A DNA stretch of 64,000 nt, from positions 88,445,795 through 88,509,794 of the forward strand of contig NC_134843.1 in NCBI RefSeq assembly GCF_965363235.1, given 5' to 3'. The position numbers and the translations under genes were made by a program. Below are positions 21,501-33,345 of the stretch, one piece after another. Under the pieces are notes generated by a model. That model saw nothing but the letters and a program-made list of their open reading frames with translations. It did not search any database and was not told the DNA's origin. The stretch is from Mytilus galloprovincialis (lineage: Eukaryota > Mollusca > Bivalvia > Mytilida > Mytilidae). Positions within the stretch are counted from its first letter, which is position 1. Each line of letters begins with the position of its first letter.

Positions 21501-24379
21501 AATTTCGATAAAGTGATACCTAGGTTAATAGAGAAGGAAAGTATTGCGTCTTACTCCATTATAGACAGGCAGCTGTTATCCAGTTGAAATTAAACAAAAG
21601 ATTCGGAACTCTTTATAAATGAAAAATAAATTGATAAGTTGGTATATTTGGATTGTTTACATCTGTTTCTACTGTGATCTTTTCCCATCACTTGGTGTCT
21701 TGTCTACTGTTGTTTTCATCTTTTATTGTCGTCCATTTTCTTTTACAAAGATCATCCCTCAAAAACTATAGGGTCAAAAACAAGATCATCATTTGAGTAT
21801 TTAGTCTAAAAAAAAAATATGTCCAATGATTCTATCTAGTCAATGTAATGCAATTTATTGATAATATGTTAGATACATTTTAATATTTTATTTACAATGT
21901 ATGTCACATGTATAAATTTGAATTACGATACTTGCCAAGAAATTATTTTTGTTATAAATTTTACAACAGATTGAAGTAATGCATTGTGTTAAAATCTGAT
22001 ATACAAAAAAAGACTGAACTTATGAACAAAAGAAGATCACTCCAACTTTTTTATTTAACTGGCATAGGTGGCAGAAACCAGTTATTTTACAATAAATCTT
22101 TAGAATTTCATGGATTTATGATTTTATTTTCTTGAAAATTCATTCAAGATTATATACAAATAAAATGTATGGTTTCAAGGAACTAAGAAATGTGCGTGCT
22201 TATGTAAATTATATATAGAAAACCTTTAAATTTGGGTGTCTGTCAAGCATGGAGATTTGAAAATTTATAAATGCATTGCAAATAAGGCAAAAAATGTGAT
22301 GTTCTCATACCAATCTAATTCTCACATGCAGAATTCTGCTTAAAGCTGACAAGAATTTTAGGCAAAATTTAAGAGGAAATGGATATCTAGTGAATTAGAG
22401 CCTTGTCCGAACTTTTCCTTACCATCAAAATCTCAAGATATTTTTGTTTACAGAAAAATGAATATTTTCCCCACTTTGATTGGATGCCGTTAAGTGAGGA
22501 GACCACCATTGTGACATCTAATTGGACCCATGTGTGAAGGAAATCCCCAATCTGTGTATGCAACTACTTACTTGTGTAGTACACTTGCCTAGAATTTACA
22601 TTAATTAATTTTTTTAGTCCATATGATGCAATTATATACCTCAATGCTTAACTATAACAAAATTTCTGGGTGGGACACATGTTCTGGTACACCAAAACTG
22701 GTACAGTGTTCTCCCCAGATATTTCATATAGCATCCTGGTGAACAGGGGAAATTAGAACACCATCTTGTTTCTAAAATTATAGCATCACATCCATAACAT
22801 AACCTATAGGAAAACCAATTCAGATAGCATCACATATAAAATTATAGCATCACATTACCATGATGCTAAAAAGCTTTGGGGAGAACACTGGACTGTACCT
22901 GCCATCATAGCAAAACACAATTCATTGTTTTATTTAAACATTTACAAAATCACAAAATGAAAGCAACTTGACAGTACCTATTTATTCTTCATTGCTCACA
23001 AGCACTTTGATTTCAAACTTTTATCTAGAAAATTAGGATAGAAAGACATGAACTTGATCATTTTGTAGCAAAAATGGTCAGCAAGACAGACAAAATTTAC
23101 AAATAGGTCAATACGGCTAAAATTGTCAGTCCACTCCTTATTTGAGTAATTGCCCGTCCCCTTCATTGACAATTTTACAATTTTTTGCAGTTTTGCCAAC
23201 AGGGTAATCTGAAACTGTAATAGATGGATAAAACTTAATGAGGCAAAAAGGATAAGAAAGATAAAATCTACAAATAAGTTACATTCCCTAAATTGTCGGT
23301 TGACTCCTTATTAGGTGTTATCGACTATAAATTCTGATTTTATCTGTTGTATTTTTTGTTGCATTTTTGCTATTATTTCAAAACTAAGTTTTAACGCCAG
23401 AAATACATGTAATGTAAGATTTATTTTGTGCAAAGTGACCAAATATTATTTTAAAGTTAAAATAAACCTAGTGATAATAGGAGATTACAATGCAATACGT
23501 AGAAGTAAAACATGTACATGTAAATATGTTGTTTTCATGATCTGATTATTTGAGAGACTTGAATGCTGTCATCCCTTCTAATATTATATACTTAAACTGA
23601 TGTTCTTGTTACAGGAGGCTGGACAACAGACACAATCCAGGAAGATATTTGTGGCCAGAATATCTGAAGGTATCAACACAGATGATCTTCATCAATATTT
23701 CTCTAAGTTTGGTTCTGTAGTAGATGCTTTTATTCCCAAACCCTTTAGAGCTTTTGGATTTGTAACATTTGGAGAACCTGATGTTGCAACTGCTTTGTGT
23801 GGAGAGGACCATATTATCAAAGGTTGCAGTGTCCATGTCAGTATTGCTGACCCAAAGACACCATCTAGAGATAGGGAGCGTGGAGATAGAGGAGATGATC
23901 ATAGACGGGACAGGGGTGGTGATCACAGAGGGGATAGGGGGAGGGATTATAGAAGGGATGATAGGGATAGAGAAAGGGAACGATATGACCGTAGAGGAGA
24001 AAGAGATGGTCGTATGAGGAAATCCAGAGATGACCACAGAGATCAACCTATGACTGGAATAAATGAGCCAGTGGGAATGAATGGAATGAATTTCTTAAAC
24101 TCTGCCATGTTGGCTGCAGCACAGGCTGTCCTTTCTGGACAGGCCCAAGGGGGTTGGGGTGGTATGCCTTCACAGAATGCAGGGGGTGCTGATTTGGGTC
24201 CAGGATACGGAGGAACGCTTGGTTCAAAGTCCGACAGCAACAGATCTTACAGTGGTTGGGGAACTTCAACAGGATATGACACAGGCAGTTCTAGCGGAAC
24301 ATACAGTACGAGTCAGACAGGCGGGTACAGTGGCTGGGGCGGGGGCAGTAGTAGTAGTCGCAGTAGTGGTTGGAATTAA
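18558..24379 (+). CDS. TARDBP: TDP-43, RNA-binding protein, 4 coding exons
   Basis: Exons 18558-18795, 20267-20430, 21205-21348 and 23615-24379 join in phase to 436 aa (human 414). Residues 1-79 are the N-terminal oligomerisation domain ([22 protein letters not shown]). A Lys-rich bipartite nuclear signal spans about 81-102. RRM1 starts at Asp105 ([16 protein letters not shown]) and has RNP1 KGFGFIRF, so Phe147/Phe149 and Arg151 keep human numbering. RRM2 follows (191-263) with Phe194, Phe229 and Phe231 in [13 protein letters not shown]. Residues 267-325 are an Arg/Asp/Glu-rich block not found in human TDP-43. The tail is Gly/Ser-rich and keeps the helical segment [12 protein letters not shown] (344-355), ending SSSRSSGWN. 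The family controls splicing and RNA stability in the nucleus by binding UG-rich RNA. Position 113, Trp in human, is Tyr here. The reading frames on the other strand across exon 4 are shadows. Confidence 0.96.
19829..19877. repeat. Perfect 24-bp-arm palindrome in TARDBP intron 1
   Basis: Arms 19829-19852 and 19854-19877 are exactly complementary around one central T; the centre reads CATAATTTATG. A perfect palindrome of this length is either very young or maintained. No flanking repeat structure is seen. Confidence 0.9.
21679..21835 (+). repeat. Old fragment of the 'AGCTCACCTGGCC' element
   Basis: CCCATCACTTGGTGTCTTGTC, then TTTTACAAAGATCATCCCTC and AAAACTATAGGGTCAAAAAC match, with much divergence, the opening of the element at 46723-48326 (CATCACTTGGCGTCCGTCG ... 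ACTACTGGGCCAAAT). It lies in TARDBP intron 3. Confidence 0.5.
23030..23375 (+). repeat. Old fragment of the 'AGCTCACCTGGCC' element, two units
   Basis: Two tandem, diverged copies (about 190 bases apart) of the block found at 47195-47285 in the younger element: AAAATTTACAAATAGGTCAA with GTCAGTCCACTCCTTATTTG, and AAAATCTACAAATAAGTTAC with GTCGGTTGACTCCTTATTAG. TARDBP intron 3, upstream of exon 4. Confidence 0.6.
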
Positions 24380-25440
24380 CTTTTTACATTTTTTGCAATT
24401 CACATTTTCATGTTTTTGTAAATACTTCATTGATGCAAAAATTCAATTTGTACAAAAAATAACCCACCTCTATATTAAGTATTAGTGATTTCAGATTAAA
24501 AAATTAGATCCAATTGATATCAATTTTCATAAACTTTGATTCTTTATAAATGTTTCAAGAAATTAGACATAAAGAATCATATCATTTGTGAAAATCATCT
24601 AAGAAATCAACCACTTTTATTCAGGTTCATACTATTATTCAAAGCTTTAAATTCTTTCTGTGAAAAAAAAATGAAGTGCAAAAAAGATATAGGTTAAATA
24701 ATATTTTTTGTCATTCAAATTCTGTTAATGAAAGTTTCAACTTTTTAATTATCTACCAAGCTTCTTATAACTTGAAAACCACAACAATTTAATGACTTGT
24801 TACTGCAATTAATGCATTCAGCATTTATATAAATTATTTGGATGTAAAAAGTGTACATAGCTTGGAACACAAGGAGAGCTGAAGTAAGCGAAGACAGACA
24901 GTGATGAGGTTTATAAACATGAGATAGTGATGAAAAATACTGTTGGTACATTCAAATGAGAGAAGTTAAATGAGTTAGATATAAGTGATATAACTAGCAA
25001 GTCAATGGTTCTTAAAAGTGTGACACACAAGAAGAGTTTGTATGGAACAGTGAAAAAGGAAAGTAAAGAATAGACCTGGGACAGAGAAAAATAAATTGAC
25101 ACAAATGTAGTTATTGAAAAGTATTTGTTGTGTATAAGATGTTGTTAGTGTCTAAAACATGTTATATGTTAGTGTATTAAAAGACCAGTGTGTGTATTTG
25201 TTGTAATGTGATCGATGAGAAATAAGTTTGAGTTGTAAAATGATGAATGAATATTCAACATATGATACCATCCATGAAATGATCTGACTATGAATGATTG
25301 AAGTAAGATTGGGATGAAATTGTTGACTTAAAACTGAGTTGTCCCACAATTTTGAAATTCTTGATCCAAAGGATAGTTTATACATGTACCTGTTCTAATA
25401 TGTATGATTATCTTATGTTACTTTTTGTCTTACCTGAAGC
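24380..25440 (+). other. TARDBP 3' untranslated region and downstream AT-rich DNA
   Basis: No gene. AATAAA occurs near 25090 and is a possible polyadenylation signal. From 24850 to 25360 the plus strand is rich in purines and TGA, with few C, on which minus-strand open frames of 60-80 aa appear without any motif; I take these as composition effects. Confidence 0.4.
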
Positions 25441-25614
25441 AGTATGGGATACATAATGATGCTGATCTGACTGCAAAAGGTCAACTATATTTGGTGACGC
25501 TATGAATGTAAGTTGTACAGGTCCATCTGGAAGGGTTCATCTGACCTTGACCTCATTTCCTTGGATGATAGTAATTAAGTTTGTATGATAAGGTTTAGTC
25601 TCAGATACTATATC

Positions 25615-25780
25615 AGGGCCAGGCCTGTAGCCAGGAATTTCCAAAGGGGGGTTATTTGGACTCACGAACTCAACTTTAACAGTCACAATTCGAACAGAAC
25701 GTTGACTTTAACAGTGCTTATTTGTTTTCATGGGGGGGGGTTCGGACAAACCCCCCTGGCTGCTGGTATGAGGGCCTTTT
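25615..25780. mobile_element. Small palindromic element, GCCTGTAGCCAGGAATTTC type
   Basis: Begins AGGCCTGTAGCCAGGAATTT followed by a G run and ends with a C run then CTGGCTGCTGGTATGAGG; the ends are inverted relatives (CCTGTAGCCAGG / CCTGGCTGCTGG). A MITE-like insertion in the monomeric repeat. Confidence 0.55.
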
Positions 25781-26163
25781 CCCATCATGGTTATGTGATG
25801 CTCTCTGAAATTATCTTCTATAGTGTTATGGATGAGTTGATATAATTTCTGGAAAGAAGAAGGTATTCCCTGTTTACGAAGATGATGTATAAGGAATTAT
25901 TGAAATTGAAATTATTGTAAGGTGTTCATGTCCATCTGGCATGCTTAACAGACCTTGACCTCATTTTCCTGGTTCATAGGTCACCATAAAATTAATGTGG
26001 GTCAGTCCTTTTCTCTGATACTATAAGCAAAAGTTAACCTGTATTTTGTGTATTAAATAACTGAGGTGTACATGTCTTTAAGGTATAGTTAAATGGTTAA
26101 ATATGTAAGTCTCTCGGATGCTGACAAAAATAGGTAAAAATGTGTTTAGTCTACTGTATACAA

Positions 26164-26290
26164 GGTTGGATCCAGCCATTTTAAAAAGGGGGGTTCCAAC
26201 TATATGTCCCCATTCAAATGCATTGATCGGCCAAAAAAAAGGGGGGGGGTTCCAACCCCCAGACCCCCCCCCCCCTGGATCCGCCAATGG
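26164..26290. mobile_element. Small 'GGATCCGCCA' palindromic element
   Basis: Begins GGTTGGATCCAGCCATTTTA with a G run and ends CCCTGGATCCGCCAATGG after a C run. The imperfect ends are inverted. Relatives end with GGATCCGCCACTG at 26445-26461 and TATCCGCCACTGG at 33849-33861. The short Pro/Gly-rich frames across it are not genes. Confidence 0.6.
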
Positions 26291-26404
26291 TATAGATTGA
26301 TTGTATAGTGTACATGTCTGTCTTGCAGTGTTCCCTAGACCTACAATTCATTGTCCATTTGTCAACAATAAGTTTTCGTTGTTAGGTCTGACATTTTTAT
26401 ATAC

Positions 26405-26463
26405 TATAAACAGAGGCAGTCAGTGGGCCCTCCACTTATGAAAATTTCTGGATCCGCCACTGA
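26405..26463. mobile_element. Fragment of the 'GGATCCGCCA' element
   Basis: GTGGGCCCTCCACTTATGAA followed by TTTCTGGATCCGCCACTG matches the 3' end of the element at 33703-33861. Truncated copy. Confidence 0.55.
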
Positions 26464-26745
26464 TTAACACCAGGGCAACTATGTTTGGTGTATGGAAGGA
26501 CTAAGGTGTCCTTGTTCATCAGGCTTAACACCATATTCATGGTTCAGTGGTCATTTAGTTTTAATGGTTATGCTCCTTTCTCGAATAAAATTGCCTCCTG
26601 GAATGTTTAACTCAACCTTGGTGATCCTTGGTCTTCCTCCTGGGTCATTGATTTAGTAACAATGTTTTCTTTTTTTGAAAAACGCAAATCATAATTATGA
26701 TCAGTTACGCAGGCGAGACATTTCGGTATCTGCCTTGTGTTTATT

Positions 26746-29700
26746 TCAAACGATTTTAACAAAATTATCTTCACTGGTCAGGTTTATTAGTCGACTGTCC
26801 ATGACTAGCAAGTTGATAGTCTCTTTGACTTAATCATACTTACTTTTATATATGCTATAAGAAGGGTGATGAAGAAGTTTTATTGGTATAAAGTTGTAAT
26901 AAGAGTGAACAACACCAACAATTGGGCGAGAATAATCAGTGGGTGAGTTAGTCAAATATATATATTGGTAAGCAGCGTTTGAAGGAACAAAGGGAAATGA
27001 GTTTGTAAAAATTGCTTGCACTAGAATTTGAAAAACGAAATTATTAGATGTGTAAAAAGGGTACAAGAGTGAATATATATGATTCTGAAAAGTTAAACAT
27101 TTCAAAGTTCAATTTCATAGTGAAGGAGGATGAGGATGAGGAGCATTGATAAAACAATTTTAAATTTCGTTTTCGGATATGAAGTAGCTTATTTTTTTTT
27201 ATTTTTTTTTTGGGGGAGGGGGGGGATTACAGGCGACACATTTTGTATATAAAAAAAAAAGAAAAGAAAACAGCGTGTTTGATACTCCCACGTAAAGACC
27301 AGATGTGAATAAGAAAGGTTTAATGATCGACGTCGAGTGAAGGTAAAATGATAGAATGATATTGGTTAGAGGATATTTGAAAGTGTTTTGAATGATCCAC
27401 TGGCAGGAATAGCCTTCGATACAAGGAAACTGGACTAAAGTCTAGTCAAGGCGAAAAGGGAAAAAAAAACTTCGGACAACTGTAAAACAGCAGCAGCTTG
27501 TTGATATTCCCGAGAAAAGAATTAGTGTATCTCAATCATTGCGTAGGAAATCTCGTACGTGTGACATATTATCTTTATACTAGATGTATGGTAATTAGTA
27601 TGTGAAAAAAGCGTAGTATGGTAAATTATACGGAGGGAATTGGGTACATATGGTAAAGAGTCCTTATTACAGATATTATTTGCCAAGCTGGACCAGTGAG
27701 TTTTAATTTGTGTGTTCAAACTCGTCTTTTCCGAAATTGATGACCTCACTAAACATTACATCTGTTTATAGGGTAACTTCCAATCTTTATACAAGTTGTA
27801 TTCAATCATTCTTCTCTGAACCATATGGCCAAAGTTCGCTTCTATCATAATGTTATGTTGTTTAAACTTTGTGCTAGCTGATTGGCCTCCGTAGTTCTGG
27901 TTCCTGTCGACTACTGATCTTCGTGTTTAATAAGAGAATTGAATACCGGAGTTTATTTTGATTTCAAATTGATAAAAATTCAAAGCACACAGTTCAAAAC
28001 TGTGGAAGTTAGTCCATCGTAAGATTGATAAGTACTTGCTTGACAACAAGTGGAAAATACTTAATTAAATTTAATTATCAGTCGTACTAAAGGTAAGTTA
28101 ACTTGGATATATATATAACCCCTCCAAGAGTTTAGTAATGACCAATGTGGTGTGTAGCGCTCAACTTACAAGATCGTTGCATAATTTAAGAGCATACCAT
28201 CTAATAGCTTCAAGGGAAGATGATGCACCCAAATGAAAATGCGTTGTTTTTGCAACGTTGAATGATTTGTCAAAAAATCACTAACGCAAATTTACATCAG
28301 TGGGCATACAATTCGAGGAAAACGAAGACAAGTGTCCATTTACAAGTTCCATTTTATGACGGTTTGTATAGAACATAATCAAGTTTTGCAGACATAGGCC
28401 AGCTGCAATAGGATGTGATGTTAGCTTGCCGCGTGTCAATATATTGCGCGCATTATGAATAAAACTACTAATTTAACACCCAATGCTTTGTTTTGTATGT
28501 ACATCACTCTTAAGCATTTATAGCAGCGACGTTCATTGTATGTTAAATTAGTAACTTCACCTAGTTTTCATGAGAAAAACACCACTGTGATATGAGAAAA
28601 CCGTCAAAATCATGCCTTCTACTACAATCTCAGCGTTTTGCGAGTTGTCCCAGTTCCTTCAACTTTAATTTCATACCAAAATTATACATATACATATACA
28701 AATATACATATTTTGAAAGTTAAGCTATGCATGTGAATGAACTTTTTCTACTCTTTCCCTATATGTTCCGTTAAAAATCAAGGCCACAAACTTGATGTAT
28801 CCTTTCATAATACCAAATGTTTTGTGTCGATGTGTAACTGCTGTGTGTGCATGTCTTCTTTTTTTCTCTGGAAAGGAGGGGGTGTCTAGTGCTCGCAGTA
28901 TTTCTCGTTGATTATATACACGTATAATGTCATTAAAAGCATATAGACATCAAAAGGAGGATTAGCGTAACATGCACAAAGGCCAAATTAGTATATTTAC
29001 ATCTGTTTCTATAGACTTGAGTTTTACTAGATCTTAATAAGGTGCATAATTTAGGAATTTATGCATATTGTATACGTGTTTTTACAAGCTTAAATCATAT
29101 TATGGAGCTTCGAAATATTTGTAAACTGTTTAATTAAAGCCGTGACAAATTTTGGCAGCCCCGATATTCCAACACTTTTAAAAATAGTTCCGACACACTA
29201 TTAGTTCGACATTCCATCAGTCTGACGTTTATGTTTGGGAGCCAAATAAAAGGTTCGTTTAATATTAAGTAGAGGACACTGTCCTTAGTGAGAACAGGTG
29301 ACTAGCTTGGTACAAAAGTAGAAGAATTTTATCAACACTAAAAGCACAAACTACTTTGTTTTAAAGTATTGGCGAATTGATTAAATATACCTCTCCATAC
29401 AGTATCTCAGAGATACAGGTTTACAATGGCGTAAGAAAATAAAGAAACCAATGAATCTTAGCTGCATATATATATACACAATTTATATATGTACTAAAAT
29501 ATAACAGTATATATAATGCCTTCCGTTGAAAAAGAACAGTAATTGTCAGTTTGCTAGTAGTTTGTACAAACTAATTAACTAAATTTATTCAGTATGAAAT
29601 TCAGTGCAAATGGATCATCGATAAAATACACGAAAACATAGGGGAAAATAAATGAAAAAAGAGACCGCAAATTTGTGACCTATTATAAGATCAAGATATT

Positions 29701-29990
29701 TTATTTCCTAATCATAGGGCTCATAACAAGCATGTAATCACATAAAGTAAAAATAAAAAGCCTTTCTCTTCCACTCACACATACAACTATCGTTCTGATT
29801 AAGGATGATTGATTTTACATTACAACATGTAAATGAAAAAAATAAAATACAGATAAAAATACCAATACAAATGTATTTTTTTATGAGGAGAGTCGGTTGC
29901 CTACATTGTATATATGGAACGAAGGATAACTCTTACTGCCCAGAAAAGAACAATTCAAGTATATAATGTTACAATGAACTGGTGAAGACT
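26746..29990. other. Intergenic, no gene recognised
   Basis: AT-rich, with poly-T/poly-G runs near 27190-27230 and an A-run near 27250. Several 60-90 aa frames exist on the minus strand without motifs, methionine context or splice partners. Nothing supportable. Confidence 0.5.
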
Positions 29991-29999
29991 ATAAATAAG

Positions 30000-30310
30000 T
30001 TTTATAAGTTTCAGTTAAGCAAATATTTAGTTTCTCAATGTTTAAAATTAGGATAGCAATCACATAATTTAGAGTTAAAATGAAGGCTATCGTTTGACAT
30101 AAACCAAATAAACAGATTACTATCGGATATTTGGGATAAATATGGGTATTTTGCAAAGAGTTCATCCAGAAAGGTTTTTCTTTCCTTATTATAAAGGGTA
30201 CATTTAAATAAAAAATGTTCTTCGTCTTCAACCGAGTTCATTGAACAAAACTGGCATGTTCTCTCTGATCTTGGCAGTGTAATATTTTTTCCATGGTCAT
30301 CAATTTTTCG
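30000..30310 (-). pseudogene. LINE 3'-end remnant (Cys/His tail)
   Basis: On the minus strand the frame gives ITLPRSERTCQFCSMNSVED then EEHFLFKCTLYNKERKTFLD. The C..C...E.EEHFLF.C spacing is the zinc-binding tail found at the end of many LINE open reading frames. Further 5' sequence (30310-30660) is degenerate. Different family from the LINE at 16715. Confidence 0.7.
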
Positions 30311-31234
30311 TTCGTAACTGCCTCTCTCTAGTTAGTATAACTCTCTTATCTCTGTTCTTAATATTGAAGTAATCTTCAAAAGTGAAATTATGTTTAAATT
30401 TAAAGTAGTTGCTCAATTAACTGTGATCATCTTTTTAAATTAAGTCTTTTTGATGGCTCCGTGAATATGTTAAAAAATCAGTTTTGATACATTTTCTAAG
30501 TAAAATTTTGAATTATTTTTTACTGAGTTTTTTTTACAAAGTGCTAAATTTAAACCAAGTTTTTCACTAAAAAATTTATGTTTGCATACCACGATTGATT
30601 AGCCACAGCTTTATCAGAGGAGCTTTCAATATAAGCATCACTTAAGAGATCAGTGGGCGAGTTTTCAAGGCGGTGCCAATACATAAACATTTGAATTACT
30701 ATGTTAATATATAAAGGAAATATATCTGCCTTTTTCGATGTGTAAATTATGGTTAGAAATTTTTAATAATTCTATGTGACTGTAGTGACTATATACCTTG
30801 TTAATGTAATTGTTGCATTTCGGATTTCCTTCCTAAGCGATTATTCGAACAGAGGCATGTATTTATTTCCCTATCAACGACTACCTTTTTGGCTATCGTT
30901 TCAATCAAAGTTAAAATAAAATCCTGACGAAGGCACACTGGAGGTCTGTTACTGTCTAGAAAATGTATTTCAGAAAATAACATAGACGCAATGGGAGATG
31001 GATCTGTCATTACATTCAGTGACAATTTAATTAAATCGTGCATTGGCTAACAGTATACTTGCGCCATTGTAAAATACACCATCGTTAAAATGTAACATTC
31101 ATATAATGATACGTTTATGTATCTCAACTTATTCGATTTGTTCGTGTATGTAACAACGTATTCGATTTAAACGAAATAAATCTCAGTTTTACTAAAAAAA
31201 ATTATATACACCAGAGTTTTCGATATCACAAATT

Positions 31235-31545
31235 CACAAACTAGTCAAAAATAAAGGCAACAGTATTGTCACATATCGATTGAGAGAAAACAAATCTGGG
31301 TTACAAACTAAAACTAAGAGAAACCCATCAACTATATAACAGGAAAGCAACAAAACAACAGAACACTGAAGTGCAACAAAAAACAAACGACAATGCAACA
31401 TACATAGAAACAAATTATTAAGGAACAACTGCCATGCACATTCCTGACCTGGTACAGGACATTTAAAAAAATGTGGTTTGACCTGGTATTGTGGCTAGCC
31501 AGACCTCGCGCTTTATGGCAATATTAAATATACCGCTAAAATGTC
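31235..31545 (+). repeat. Dispersed repeat with GGTACAGGACATTT and GTGGCTAGCCA blocks
   Basis: AGGCAACAGTATTGTCACAT, AACAAATCTGGGTTACAAAC, TTCCTGACCTGGTACAGGAC, then TGTGGCTAGCCAGACCTCGC and TATGGCAATATTAAATAT. I recognise this order from mussel repeats. A shorter diverged relative is at 48345-48560 (TTCCTGACTTCATACAGGAA ... TAGCTAGCTAAACTTC). Confidence 0.6.
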
Positions 31546-32085
31546 AAGATTATATACATGACGGGAATACACTTACAAATAAATGCAAAAACACACAAGA
31601 CAGAGAAATACATGTACACAAATAAATATGTTAAAACATTTACTAAATGTTATCATCGGTACAAGGACATCATTCGTAAATGTATGTAAATCAACATGCA
31701 GACATCGTATATGTTCAGGTATTCACACATCCAATCTTTCATGGTAATTTTCTTGACAAAACACAAAAATGTCACCATAAAAACCAAACCTAGTTGTTGG
31801 CCTGCTACGGGTTACGTTCTTCTCATATACTTTATAATGGTGTGATACTGAACACCTAACAGGATTGTCAATGTCATGTTTTTGTGTTTATCTGTCATAC
31901 CGACCGTGCGAGGGCTGTATAGCCAGTCAAAGTCTTTTTAAAAATCTCCTATCATCATGGAGGTTTTGATTAAGTGATTACTTGGTCGTTTTTTTTATAG
32001 CAATTTATTTGATCATTAGACCAAATAATTCATGATTACTACTAGTTTGATTTTTTGATTATTTTTAAAATGAATATATGGTTAT

Positions 32086-32233
32086 TATACAAATATAGCC
32101 TTTGTATGAGGTCGATACAAGGATATATTGACCTGAAAGAAGTATATTGACTGAGGACGAAGTCCGAGGTCGATATACTTCTTTGGGTCGATATATCCTG
32201 TATTGACCTCATACAAAGGCTATATTTGTTATA
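32086..32233. mobile_element. Large palindrome with GACGAAGTCCGAGG centre (foldback element)
   Basis: Two arms of about 70 bases pair almost throughout: AAATATAGCCTTTGTATGAG on the left with CTCATACAAAGGCTATATTT on the right; then GATATATTGACC/GGTCGATATATC; then AAGAAGTATATTGAC/GTCGATATACTTCT; the centre is GAGGACGAAGTCCGAG. A second inverted pair, TATATTATTAATT (32231) and AATTAATAATATA (32622), encloses a further 390 bases, so the palindrome may be one end of a larger element reaching about 32634. Confidence 0.75.
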
Positions 32234-32639
32234 TTATTAATTTCCGACCATGTTTGTATCAAAATCGTCATTTAGGTTTTTTGGAACTTTATAGATATTA
32301 CATTGTCTCCTTGACAATAACAAATAATTAGTTGTTATTTTATTTACTTTTTTTTTCGGGACATCTTATGTATTTGAAGATTTTTTTTTCGTCAAATAAT
32401 CGATCACAGATATTATTTGTTTCAAAACGTTAAACAATATCCTGAAATTGATTACATGACGTCACAAAGTATATCGGTTTTTAGATATTCTAAAAATAAC
32501 CGTGCAATATGCTTTTTGCCGGTCAATATGCTTTTTGCTATCCGCCGTTTTCTCTCTACCTTCGAAAATATAGTTTAACATGTGACTATCCCTAAACGAA
32601 TCAAATTTGTTAAAATATACGAATTAATAATATATGATT

Positions 32640-33345
32640 ATATTGGCAACAAATTCAAAGTTGTGATTATGTGATTACTTGATCATCCCCATGAGGGTAT
32701 ACTCTGTGTGTTCAGTTTATATGGCACTGAAACCTTAATAGGGATATTATCCCCATAAATCGGTCTGCAGGTTGTCTGTCCTCTTCTAGAGATATCTAGT
32801 TCTGGTTTGTATTATGGTTTGTATTATGCTTTTTAATCATCACTCAGGGGTTGCTGTCTCATAATATATTATCAGACATTTACTTCTGTCCAAAATAAAC
32901 GGAGGATAGTTGTAAAAATTAATTATTTAAGCACTTATCTAGCACTGAGACTACTAAAACTGTGTTGAATCGAGAATTTTTTATGTAGTTTTCTATCGTT
33001 TTGGTTTGTTTTGTGACTATTTTAAACTTGAAGTGTCCCAGCTAGGACGGTCAAGTGTTGCAGATCCCCCGGGAAATAACGGTCATCTATTAGGGGGCAA
33101 AAAATGATTATATATATTGTTTAAATATTTTTCTTCTTCTTCAGATATGATTTTGGCAACAAACATAATAGCTAGTTACACATCCAGTGTTGAACAAATC
33201 TCATTTTTAACAGCCCGCTCTCTGGGACGTACTCCGGGTTTTAGATAGTTCAATATGTCAGCCCCCACTTCTCCCCCACATGAAGTTGTTTACCTTTTCA
33301 TTTTCTCGTTTTATATGTCATTATAGATTTGAATCACATTTAAAC
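32640..33345 (+). promoter_or_regulatory. Upstream region of PRMT7
   Basis: No gene. A polypyrimidine stretch with TTATAG ends at 33326, twenty bases before the PRMT7 ATG, and the PRMT7 frame stays open back to it, so the start codon may lie in a spliced exon whose untranslated 5' partner is upstream. No clear TATA box. Confidence 0.3.

Larger units (their letters stand above)
25470..26745 (+). repeat. Degenerate copy of the TGACCTTGACCTCAT monomeric repeat, interrupted
   Basis: Monomer cores at 25542 (TGACCTTGACCTCATTTCC) and 25950, and the family end GCAGGCGAGACATTTCGGTA near 26710. It is interrupted by three G/C-run elements listed separately (25615, 26164, 26405). Confidence 0.65.

Noticed and set aside
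23609-24269. Minus-strand frames over TARDBP exon 4 (up to 145 aa)
   Set aside because: Shadows of the real coding strand, rich in Pro/Ile from the complement of Gly/Asp codons.
26830-27749. Minus-strand open frames of 75-91 aa
   Set aside because: Explained by strand-skewed composition; no family signature.
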